DNA from: Methanomicrobiales archaeon
GTDB lineage: Archaea > Halobacteriota > Methanomicrobia > Methanomicrobiales > Methanospirillaceae
Assembly (NCBI GenBank): GCA_025358115.1
Contig: JANYKQ010000026.1
Coordinates: forward strand, 1-32,468
DNA length: 32,468 nt
Direction of reading: 5' to 3'
The position numbers were made by a program, and so were the translations under genes. The notes under the pieces are model-generated. The model was given only the letters and a program-made list of their open reading frames with translations. It had not been told where the DNA came from and made no database searches. This document shows positions 22,100 to 28,262 of the stretch, piece after piece. Within the stretch, counting starts at the first letter, position 1. Every line of letters starts with the position of its first letter.

Positions 22100-22282
22100 T
22101 TATTCCTGGTGAGCCTGAGGCAGAAGGTTGGGGATGCCTTCATTGATGGGATAGTCCACCCGGCATGCCGCACAATGCAGACTGCCTTCAAGGATCTCTT
22201 TATCATCCTCTTTGACAACCGAAAGGACGAGATCGCCCTTGCATACAGGGCAACAGAGAATCTCCATCAGGGACCGTCTCAT
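22100..22282 (-). CDS. Trm112-like zinc-binding protein
   Basis: The 60-aa product MRRSLMEILCCPVCKGDL, continuing to LHCAACRVDYPINEGIPNLLP, is a complete Trm112/YcaR-type domain: CPVCKG, then CxxC and YPINEGIPNLLP. In archaea Trm112 activates and stabilises class I methyltransferases acting on tRNA, rRNA and proteins such as release factor aRF1. The Cys pairs (Cys11/Cys14 and Cys37/Cys40) suit a zinc site. Its ATG overlaps the purA stop (TAATG), and it is followed after 12 nt by the membrane-protein gene, so it is made from the purA transcript. Confidence 0.9.
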   Translation of the reverse strand: MRRSLMEILCCPVCKGDLVLSVVKEDDKEILEGSLHCAACRVDYPINEGIPNLLPQAHQE

Positions 22283-23292
22283 TACAGCTCATCTCTCAGA
22301 TCAATAATCTGGGTGACTTCAGGGCCGGTGGATATCAGGGCAACACGGCATCCAATGTCATCTTCTGCCTGTATTATGAAGTCTTTTGCCTTTTTGGAGA
22401 GCTTGGAGTAATCCCTGACGCCAAAGCAATCCTGGTCCACGCGGTCGATTCCGGTGATCGCTGCCTGTGTGCACCCGTTGATCATCGCAGAGTACTTTGC
22501 CATCTCCCCGTCCCAGACGCCGACACGGCGCTTCCGGTGGGTGACGGTCCCGAACTCCTTGATCCCCATACCGTCAGATTTCTCAAACGACATCTCGGTG
22601 CTGAACGGGCCTTCTCCGACACGGGTGGGGTAAGCCTTGAAAACAACGACTACATCGTCAATCTTCGTTGGTCCGACGCCGTTATCGGCTGCAATCTGGG
22701 AAGCGGAGGTATCCTTGCTGGTCACGAACGGATAGGTGCCGTAATAGAGGGAGATGCCAAAACCCTGCGTGCCTTCCAGCAGGATGTTGCTGCCTTTTTT
22801 CAACTCTTCGTCAATAGCCATGGGGACATCGAGCATGTATTCAGCCAGCTCGGGAACATCCTTGGCCTGGGGGGAAACCCGCATGACCCGGTCGGAATTT
22901 GCAGGGCCGCATCCGGATCCTGTGCTTCCGATCGTTTTTGAAAGGTGATCGCTCCCCTTATCCCGTGCAATGTGATCTTCGGTAATAATCCCGCATCGCT
23001 TGTCCACGAAGACCCGGCCTTTTAGCCCAAGGGTGTCAACTTCGAATTTCAGGACCCTTGGATCAACAAGTACACCGCTCCCGATACAGAGTTTCGCGTC
23101 CTTATAGACAAAACCAGACGGGACCATGCGAACACCGTATTTACTTTCTCCGACCTGGACAGTGTGTCCTGCATTCGGACCTACACCGCCGCGGGAGATG
23201 ATTGCGGGTTTATCCTTGAAGGCGATATGGGCAACGATCTTGCCCTTGCCCTCATCCCCAAAAAATCCACCAACGATGATTGTGCAGCTCAT
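22282..23292 (-). CDS. purA: Adenylosuccinate synthetase (short archaeal type)
   Basis: This 336-aa enzyme begins MSCTIIVGGFFGDEGKGKIV with the GTP-binding loop GDEGKGK (12-18). It has GVGPNAGHTVQVG with the catalytic His, STGSGCGPANSDR, LLEGTQGFGISLYYGTYPFVTS and the guanine-binding end ALISTGPEVTQI. It joins IMP and aspartate using GTP, the first step from IMP to AMP. About 90 residues are missing relative to bacterial enzymes (roughly 430 aa), as is usual for the archaeal type; all catalytic motifs remain. It is the first gene of a six-gene operon (purA, trm112-like, membrane protein, cbiB, pdxS, pdxT). Confidence 0.96.
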   Translation of the reverse strand: MSCTIIVGGFFGDEGKGKIVAHIAFKDKPAIISRGGVGPNAGHTVQVGESKYGVRMVPSGFVYKDAKLCIGSGVLVDPRVLKFEVDTLGLKGRVFVDKRCGIITEDHIARDKGSDHLSKTIGSTGSGCGPANSDRVMRVSPQAKDVPELAEYMLDVPMAIDEELKKGSNILLEGTQGFGISLYYGTYPFVTSKDTSASQIAADNGVGPTKIDDVVVVFKAYPTRVGEGPFSTEMSFEKSDGMGIKEFGTVTHRKRRVGVWDGEMAKYSAMINGCTQAAITGIDRVDQDCFGVRDYSKLSKKAKDFIIQAEDDIGCRVALISTGPEVTQIIDLRDEL

Positions 23293-23320
23293 ATTAGTTT
23301 CATGTAGTATAGGTTGAAGT

Positions 23321-23330
23321 TCAAAATAAA
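23321..23330 (-). promoter_or_regulatory. TATA box of the purA operon
   Basis: TTTATTTTGA on the minus strand is centred about 33 nt before the purA ATG (23292), predicting a transcript start near 23300 and a very short leader. Confidence 0.45.
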
Positions 23331-23371
23331 CTATCCCTTACCTTCCATTATCATTTATTAGCAGAGAGCAT

Positions 23372-23405
23372 GAAGAGAGAGAAAAGGGAGAAAAAGAGGA
23401 GAAGA
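23372..23405 (-). terminator. Polypyrimidine terminator after the aminotransferase gene
   Basis: The plus strand is purely purine for 34 nt, so the minus-strand transcript is a continuous C/U tract with TTTTT inside, starting 6 nt after the stop (23412-23414). This matches archaeal pyrimidine-rich termination signals. Confidence 0.5.
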
Positions 23406-23411
23406 CGCGGA

Positions 23412-24569
23412 TCAGAGCCCGCTGATAAAAGTCTCCATCCGGCTGAGCGCTTCGGTAAGATCTTTCCGGGAGACCGCGTAGGCACACCGGAGATGATCTT
23501 CCCCGCCATCACCGAAAACGCTGCCGGGAACCACTGCTACTTTCTGTTCCCTGAGCAGCCGTTCGGCAAATTCCACATCGGAAAGACCGGTCTTTTTTAC
23601 TGATGGGAAGGCATAAAATGCTCCATCGGGTACATGACAGGAGAGCCCGATGCGGTTCAAACCAGCCACAATCATGTTGCGCCGAAGGCGGTACTCGTTG
23701 ACCATGTTGTTCTTGTCCTCTTCTGCAGACCGGAGTGCCTCAAGGGCACCAACCTGTCCCATCACCGGCGCACAGAGCATGATATACTGGTGTATCTTCA
23801 GCGCCGCATCGCAGAGCTCCTTGGGGGCACACAGGTACCCTATACGCCACCCGGTCATTGCATACGCCTTGGAAAAACCGTTCAGCGTGATCGTTCTCTC
23901 CCAGAGATCGCTGACCGTTGCTGCCGCAACATGGGACCCCTCATAGGTCAGCTCTGCATAGACCTCGTCGCTGATCAGCAGGATATCCTTATCGATAACA
24001 ATGTCAGCAATCGCTTTGAGATCACCTGCATTCATCACCGCTCCGGTCGGGTTGTTGGGGAAGTTGATGATCAGTGCCTTGGTCTTTGGGGTGATCGATT
24101 CCAGGAGGGCTTCAGGATTGAGCTTGAAATGATCCTTTTCCGTGCACCGGATCGGAACCGGCTTTCCTCCCGAAAGGGTTACACAGGGTGCATAAGAGAC
24201 ATAGCTGGGCTGGGCAATAGCTACCTCATCACCCGGATCAACTATCGATCGTATGGCGATATCAAGCCCTTCTGACACACCGCTGGTGATGATGATCTCA
24301 TCATTGCTGGTGTAGGGGAGATTGTAGTGCTGGCCGAGATACCGGGACAATGCATCCCGGAGTGACTGGAGTCCCTTGTTGGAGGTGTACGAGGTGGTCC
24401 CCTGCTCAATGGAGTAGATACTTGATTCGCAGATGTTCCATGGCGTCCGGAAATCCGGTTCACCAACACCCAGCGAAATTACATTGTCCATCGTAAGAGC
24501 CAGGTCAAAAAATTTCCTGATGCCCGATGGAGGAATCTCTTTTGCACGATCGGAAATAAAATTGCGCAT
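23412..24569 (-). CDS. Class I/II PLP-dependent aminotransferase (aspartate/aromatic type)
   Basis: The 385-aa fold type I aminotransferase has VISLGVGEPDFRTP (30-43), YTSNKGLQSLRDAL, NFPNNPTGA (Asn-Pro motif near 169-177), DEVYAEL (201-207, PLP ring contact) and the Schiff-base Lys234 in LNGFSKAYAMTGWRIGY. RRNMIVAGLNRIGLSCHVPDGAFYAFPSV and a late Arg (HLRCAYAVSR) bind the substrate carboxylate. The family covers aspartate, alanine and aromatic aminotransferases; I cannot assign the substrate. GAGGTC precedes the ATG by about 8 nt. It lies 9 nt after an Lrp/AsnC regulator gene on the same transcript, which suggests amino-acid-dependent regulation. Confidence 0.92.
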   Translation of the reverse strand: MRNFISDRAKEIPPSGIRKFFDLALTMDNVISLGVGEPDFRTPWNICESSIYSIEQGTTSYTSNKGLQSLRDALSRYLGQHYNLPYTSNDEIIITSGVSEGLDIAIRSIVDPGDEVAIAQPSYVSYAPCVTLSGGKPVPIRCTEKDHFKLNPEALLESITPKTKALIINFPNNPTGAVMNAGDLKAIADIVIDKDILLISDEVYAELTYEGSHVAAATVSDLWERTITLNGFSKAYAMTGWRIGYLCAPKELCDAALKIHQYIMLCAPVMGQVGALEALRSAEEDKNNMVNEYRLRRNMIVAGLNRIGLSCHVPDGAFYAFPSVKKTGLSDVEFAERLLREQKVAVVPGSVFGDGGEDHLRCAYAVSRKDLTEALSRMETFISGL

Positions 24570-24578
24570 TTCTTGACC

Positions 24579-25070
24579 TCAGAAGGAATAGGGGAGGCGC
24601 TCTGACTCCTGCTGCTCAAAGAGCGTGTGACCGTTCTCCTTATACGACTTCATGATAATGTGCGTGGCCGTCTCGCGGATCCGGTCCATGGGTGCAACGT
24701 GCTCAGATACAAAGCGGGAAACTTCCTGCATATTCTTGCCCGTCACGACCAGCTGGAGATCATAGGTACCCGTCATGAGCCGGAGGGTCTTGACCTGCCG
24801 GAACCGCGAGAGCCGTTCTGCTATCCTGTCGTATCCATAATCGCGTTCAGGACTGACCTTCAGTTCGATGACGGCTGAGACCTCGCCATTTCCTGCCAGT
24901 TCCCAGTTGATCACGGTAGAATACCGCTTGATCACCTGTGCAGCTTCGAGTGCATGAACACGGTTCTCAACTTCTGCTGTTGAGAGGTTTGTCATGATCG
25001 CAATTTCATCTGCTGACAGCCGGCTGTTCTCCTCGAGAATCCGGAGGAGTTCGAGATCTTTTTCATCCAT
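24579..25070 (-). CDS. Lrp/AsnC-family transcription regulator
   Basis: The 163-aa protein has an N-terminal winged helix-turn-helix, MDEKDLELLRILEENSRLSADEIAIMTNLSTAEVENRVHALE (1-42). An RAM-like alpha/beta effector domain follows (about 66-145), VSAVIELKVSPERDYGYDRIAERL, with LMTGTYDLQLVVTGKNM and the ligand-site neighbourhood VAPMDRIRETATHIIMKSYKENG. Members sense amino acids and form octamers that bend DNA. It is placed between orc1/cdc6 (gap 6 nt) and the aminotransferase (gap 9 nt), suggesting one minus-strand operon, and it may regulate the aminotransferase. Confidence 0.92.
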   Translation of the reverse strand: MDEKDLELLRILEENSRLSADEIAIMTNLSTAEVENRVHALEAAQVIKRYSTVINWELAGNGEVSAVIELKVSPERDYGYDRIAERLSRFRQVKTLRLMTGTYDLQLVVTGKNMQEVSRFVSEHVAPMDRIRETATHIIMKSYKENGHTLFEQQESERLPYSF

Positions 25071-25076
25071 CCTTAA

Positions 25077-26369
25077 TCACCTGAACCAAGTCTTCAACCA
25101 CTTCGCTTCCATCTGGGACACGTCAAGGTCCTTAAGCCCGTTGAGCCGGGTATCCTTTAAGACAACCTCGCGGATCTTGTCCGTGTTGGAATCGAACCAC
25201 ATCTCTTTTGTCCTGCCATACCGCCCGCGGCTCACGACCCGGGTATTGATAACCCCGAGCATGTTCAACTCGGAGATCAGATCGGTGATCCTGCGGTGGG
25301 TGAGCACATCGAGCTGGATCGTCGGGGCAATATCCTGGTATATACGTGAAACCTCTCCGCTCGTAAAGATATTCTGGCCCAGTTTTTCTAAGATCAGCAT
25401 TGAGAAGAGGATCAGCTTGCTCTGGGTAGGCAGGGTTGCAATGCATTCAATCATGCTGTCAGTTTCGATCTTTGCCTGGGCCTGCTTGACGTGTGCCTCG
25501 GTAACCTGCGAGGATTCATCCCGGTCGGCAAGTTCGCCGGAGATCCTGAACAGGTCAAGTGCCCGCCTCGCATCTCCATGCTCCTGGGCAGCCAGTGCTG
25601 CGCAGAGAGGGATGACCCCCTCTGCCAGTGCTCCTGCAATAAACGCCCCGTCAGCGCGCTGTGCAAGGATATCCACCAGTTGTGGTGCATTATAGGGAGG
25701 AAAGACGATCTCTTCTTCTGACAGGGATGAAAGTACCCGGGGATCAAGAAAATCCTTGAAGCTCAGATCGTTTGAGATCCCGATGATACTGACCTTGGAA
25801 TTTTTCAGATCTGAGTTGATCCGGGTGAGATTATAGAGGGTATCATCACCACTCTTTTTTACCAGCTTATCAATCTCATCGAGCACGATGACCAGCACAC
25901 CGCCACTGGCTTCGAGCTGGTTCTTTAACTCGGCATAGACCTGATCCGTTGGCCACCCGGTCATGGGTATGTGGGTGCGTGTTCTGTCACTTCCGAGTTC
26001 TTCGGAAACGTCGAGACTCTTGGCAATCTGGGCAAGCACCCGGTACTGGGTGTCAATAACTTCACAATTCAGGTGAACGAGCCGGCAGATCATCCCCATC
26101 TTGCTGCTTGTCCTTTCCAGCTCAGTTCCAACATACCGGACGCATGCAGTCTTACCCGTACCAGTCTTTCCATAGATCAGGATATTTGAAGGGGTTTCAT
26201 TCCTGAGTGATGGTGCAAGGATAGAAGCAACTTCTTCTATCTGGGGTTTTCTGTGGGGGAGGATCTGGGGACGATACGAGTGCCTGAGAACTTCACGATC
26301 CTTAAATATCCGGTTGTTGGTGAGATATTTCTTGAATAATCCTGTTGACGGGTCTTCTGTTTCGGGCAT
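25077..26369 (-). CDS. cdc6: Orc1/Cdc6 replication initiator
   Basis: The 430-aa AAA+ protein is the archaeal origin-binding initiator and probable MCM loader. Walker A is GKTGTGKT (67-74) and Walker B is IVLDEIDK (161-168). Sensor I is SIIGISNDLSF, sensor II lies in HGDARRALDLFRISGELAD, and a C-terminal winged helix (about 330-425) reads YQDIAPTIQLDVLTHRRITDLISEL. Length is typical. It lies immediately beside the ORB-bearing origin at 26430-26870. A likely TATA box at 26431-26437 abuts an ORB, suggesting self-repression. The ATG at 26369 has no clear ribosome-binding site, consistent with a short leader. It is the first gene of the cdc6-lrp-aminotransferase run. Confidence 0.95.
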   Translation of the reverse strand: MPETEDPSTGLFKKYLTNNRIFKDREVLRHSYRPQILPHRKPQIEEVASILAPSLRNETPSNILIYGKTGTGKTACVRYVGTELERTSSKMGMICRLVHLNCEVIDTQYRVLAQIAKSLDVSEELGSDRTRTHIPMTGWPTDQVYAELKNQLEASGGVLVIVLDEIDKLVKKSGDDTLYNLTRINSDLKNSKVSIIGISNDLSFKDFLDPRVLSSLSEEEIVFPPYNAPQLVDILAQRADGAFIAGALAEGVIPLCAALAAQEHGDARRALDLFRISGELADRDESSQVTEAHVKQAQAKIETDSMIECIATLPTQSKLILFSMLILEKLGQNIFTSGEVSRIYQDIAPTIQLDVLTHRRITDLISELNMLGVINTRVVSRGRYGRTKEMWFDSNTDKIREVVLKDTRLNGLKDLDVSQMEAKWLKTWFR

Positions 26370-26430
26370 GGTTACACTGTAGAGCAGAGAATTAGTGCGA
26401 ATACCCTAAAAAACGATCGGTATATCCAGC

Positions 26431-26461
26431 TTATAAACCCCTTTATTTCCATTGGAAATAA
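26431..26461 (-). promoter_or_regulatory. ORB element 3 overlapping the orc1/cdc6 TATA box
   Basis: Read on the minus strand, TTTCCAATGGAAATAAAGGGG is followed directly by TTTATAAG, the best TATA box for orc1/cdc6. The ORB match is TTCCAxTGGAAA plus AAAGGGG, close to ORB 1 and ORB 2. Initiator binding here should block the promoter. Confidence 0.75.
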
Positions 26462-26536
26462 TGTTATATACTCTTTAAAATGCTAAATGCGGTTGAAAAT
26501 TAAGATTTGTTTTTTTAGTGTTTTCTCATTTTATGC

Positions 26537-26635
26537 TATATTTTTTAATTGCTTTTATGTTTTTGGATTTTTTCTGTCTTATGTTCTGTATTTTTAATTG
26601 ATTTTATCTTTTTAGGGATTTTTCTCTTCTTGTAT
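26537..26635. repeat. Two imperfect 50-bp T-rich direct repeats in the origin
   Basis: Unit A (26537-26586) and unit B (26587-26635) both read TxTATTTTT-AATTG-TTTTAT-TTTTT-GGATTTTT in the same order. A third, weaker partial copy lies just upstream around 26510-26536. These lie between ORB 3 and ORB 1, on the T-rich side. Confidence 0.55.
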
Positions 26636-26662
26636 AAGTGTTTTGAACATTTTTACATTGAG

Positions 26663-26690
26663 GGGGAGACCCCTTTGTTTCGTATGGAAC
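26663..26690 (-). other. ORB element 1 (initiator binding site)
   Basis: Minus strand GTTCCATACGAAACAAAGGG, continuing G-T-C-T-C-C. It matches the archaeal ORB consensus, including the GGGG end, but the central TGG is ACG. The G-rich end points left, away from the unwinding segment. Confidence 0.8.
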
Positions 26691-26844
26691 TTTTAAAAAA
26701 TACCTAGGGGTATTATTAATTATACAATAAAATAGCCATTTCAATATATTAAATTATTAATATATATAATGATCGAAACGAATGTAGAAATATGACAGAG
26801 CTATTGTTGCATAAAAATTGAAAAAGGCATAGAATATTCAAAAA
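26691..26844. other. A/T-rich probable duplex-unwinding element
   Basis: 154 bp between the two opposite ORBs, consisting largely of A/T with runs such as TATTATTAATTATACAATAA and AATATATTAAATTATTAATA. It contains the inverted repeat AATACC-TAGG-GGTATT (26699-26714) at its left edge. No gene is present. Confidence 0.7.
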
Positions 26845-26872
26845 GTTCCACTGGAAACAAAGGGGTGGTCCC
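26845..26872 (+). other. ORB element 2 (initiator binding site)
   Basis: GTTCCACTGGAAACAAAGGG followed by G-T-G-G-T-C-C is the best ORB match in the window, with the complete TTCCAxTGGAAAC dyad and AAAGGGG tract. It is in opposite orientation to ORB 1, G-rich end pointing right. Confidence 0.88.
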
Positions 26873-27048
26873 TGAAAACAGTAAAAAAACACGTCAAATT
26901 ATGATAAAAACAGTATGAATTACATTATTGGAATCTGATAATATCAAAAATATACCTATTTTTCAGGAATTCAACTTACTTATCGTAAATTGACTACTTT
27001 TTTTTAGGTTATGCAGCAGTCATTATCATTTTTTTAAGAATTTTATTA

Positions 27049-27064
27049 ATGGTTAATTAACCAT
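27049..27064. promoter_or_regulatory. 16-bp perfect palindrome on the moaB promoter
   Basis: ATGGTTAATTAACCAT is a perfect palindrome ending 12 nt before the moaB ATG at 27077. Its TTAATTAA core sits about 20-28 nt upstream of the ATG, where a TATA box would be for a leaderless transcript. A dimeric repressor binding here would occlude the promoter. Confidence 0.55.
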
Positions 27065-27076
27065 ACAACTATCAAT

Positions 27077-27565
27077 ATGAACCAGAATCACATCCAATCT
27101 ATTCGGATCTCTGCTGCAATTATCACCGTATCTAGTACAAGGAAGCAGGAAACTGATTCCAGTGGCGCAACAATATCCAAATTACTGAACGCTGCCGGCA
27201 TACCGGTGAATCACTATGCAATTGTACCTGACCGGATAGAAGCCATCCGGAACGAGCTCTATCTTGCCATGAAAACTGCCAATTGCATCATCATCAATGG
27301 AGGAACCGGCCTCACCCATGATGATTGTACTATTGAAGCAATCTCACCAACACTTGAAAAAAAGATTGATGGGTTTGGCGAATTCTTCCGGATGAAAAGT
27401 CTCCAGGAGATTGGCACTTCATCCATGCTCTCACGGGCAATTGCCGGTATTATTGATGGAAGAGTAATTTTCTGCATTCCTGGATCGACACCCGCAGTAA
27501 CCCTTGCGACAAAAGAGCTCATCCTTCCGGAGATTACCCACATTCTATCTCATGCAAACAGGTAA
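27077..27565 (+). CDS. moaB: MoaB/MogA-type molybdenum cofactor biosynthesis protein
   Basis: This 162-aa protein of the MoaB/MogA family has SAAIITVSSTRKQETDSSG at the start. Next come VPDRIEAIRNEL and the signature INGGTGLTHDDCTIEAISP (about 74-92), which holds the GGTG loop and the acidic pair that binds molybdopterin. FGEFFRMKSLQEIGTSSMLSRAIAG and CIPGSTPAVTLATKELILPEI complete the family pattern. It adenylylates molybdopterin before Mo or W insertion. Methanogens need Mo/W-pterin for formylmethanofuran and formate dehydrogenases. The single gene is behind a palindromic promoter and convergent with cgi121, with 94 nt between their stops. Confidence 0.92.
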   Translation: MNQNHIQSIRISAAIITVSSTRKQETDSSGATISKLLNAAGIPVNHYAIVPDRIEAIRNELYLAMKTANCIIINGGTGLTHDDCTIEAISPTLEKKIDGFGEFFRMKSLQEIGTSSMLSRAIAGIIDGRVIFCIPGSTPAVTLATKELILPEITHILSHANR

Positions 27566-27659
27566 TCCAACAATATTATCCAATAACGGGACCGGATTGC
27601 CCGTCACAACTTTTTTTAGTTTGAATAAAGTACGAACCCTGTTTCCGCTTTTGCCTCTG

Positions 27660-28256
27660 CTACCGGTACACTTCCAGCAGGGCTATTCGTTCAAGAACCA
27701 GATCAACAATGTTGTTGCCAATGGTAGTGGCAAGTTCATCCCGGGTGATAGCAAACAGATCCATAAGATAGGCCTGTTTTCCTGAATCTATGCAACTCCA
27801 TTTGTCCTCAATAAAATGAACAACCGGGACGAGAGCGTTCCATATTTTGTCAGATGGTGGATAGCAACAGATATACAGATGATTCTCTCCGGAATGAATC
27901 CCGAATGGTGCGGCCAGGGAGCACTGGCGGGAACCTGCTGCATACAGGAGCGCCTCCATCTCAAGAGTGTTTGAGACCATCGTTCCTGCATTATACGACC
28001 GCACTGCGTGACATATCGCAGTATGAGCATGCTGCATCCCGGCCAGCATGTCGGCGTTAAAACAGATGATGTGGGTATCATGAGCCTCTGCAATGTTCCG
28101 GAGGGTCTGAAGAAATACAGCACGGTCTTCAATTGTGCTGATTGCGGATTGAACTTCATACGGATTGCCCTGATGGGAAAAAGGCAGACACACTGCCGGG
28201 TCGTGATTTTTCCTGTTTATTTCATCCGATCCTGCTGTCTCTTTCTTTATTGTCAT
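27660..28256 (-). CDS. cgi121: KEOPS complex subunit Cgi121
   Basis: The 198-aa protein shows the Cgi121 core: an N-terminal strand-helix region about residues 30-60, IICFNADMLAGMQHAHTAICHAVRSYNAG (helices packing on Bud32), and SNTLEMEALLYAAGSRQCSLAAPFGIHSGENHLYICCYPP. ELLLYAAGxRQ-type text is the family's best-known motif. Cgi121 helps KEOPS (Kae1, Bud32, Pcc1) make N6-threonylcarbamoyladenosine in tRNA by recruiting tRNA. An N-terminal extension of about 25 polar residues precedes the domain. The gene starts 6 nt after hel308, so the two are co-transcribed. None of the other KEOPS genes is in the window. Confidence 0.85.
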   Translation of the reverse strand: MTIKKETAGSDEINRKNHDPAVCLPFSHQGNPYEVQSAISTIEDRAVFLQTLRNIAEAHDTHIICFNADMLAGMQHAHTAICHAVRSYNAGTMVSNTLEMEALLYAAGSRQCSLAAPFGIHSGENHLYICCYPPSDKIWNALVPVVHFIEDKWSCIDSGKQAYLMDLFAITRDELATTIGNNIVDLVLERIALLEVYR

Positions 28257-28262
28257 AGATGC

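Larger units (their letters stand above)
26370..27076. other. Probable chromosomal replication origin (oriC)
   Basis: This 707-nt gene-free stretch next to orc1/cdc6 is far more A/T-rich than the rest of the window. It contains three ORB-like initiator boxes (26435-26461 minus, 26663-26690 minus, 26845-26872 plus), an A/T-rich unwinding segment between the last two (26691-26844), and a tandem A/T repeat (26537-26635). Convergence of ORBs, A/T bias and the initiator gene is the standard archaeal origin layout. Other ori copies elsewhere in the genome cannot be excluded. Confidence 0.85.

Noticed and set aside
26370-27076. Small protein-coding genes or tRNA genes in the A/T-rich stretch
   Set aside because: Stop codons are dense in all frames, no cloverleaf was recognised, and ORB elements account for the region's role.
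27504-27785. Plus-strand frame overlapping the end of moaB
   Set aside because: It overlaps moaB in another frame and runs antisense into cgi121, with no motif and no ribosome-binding site.
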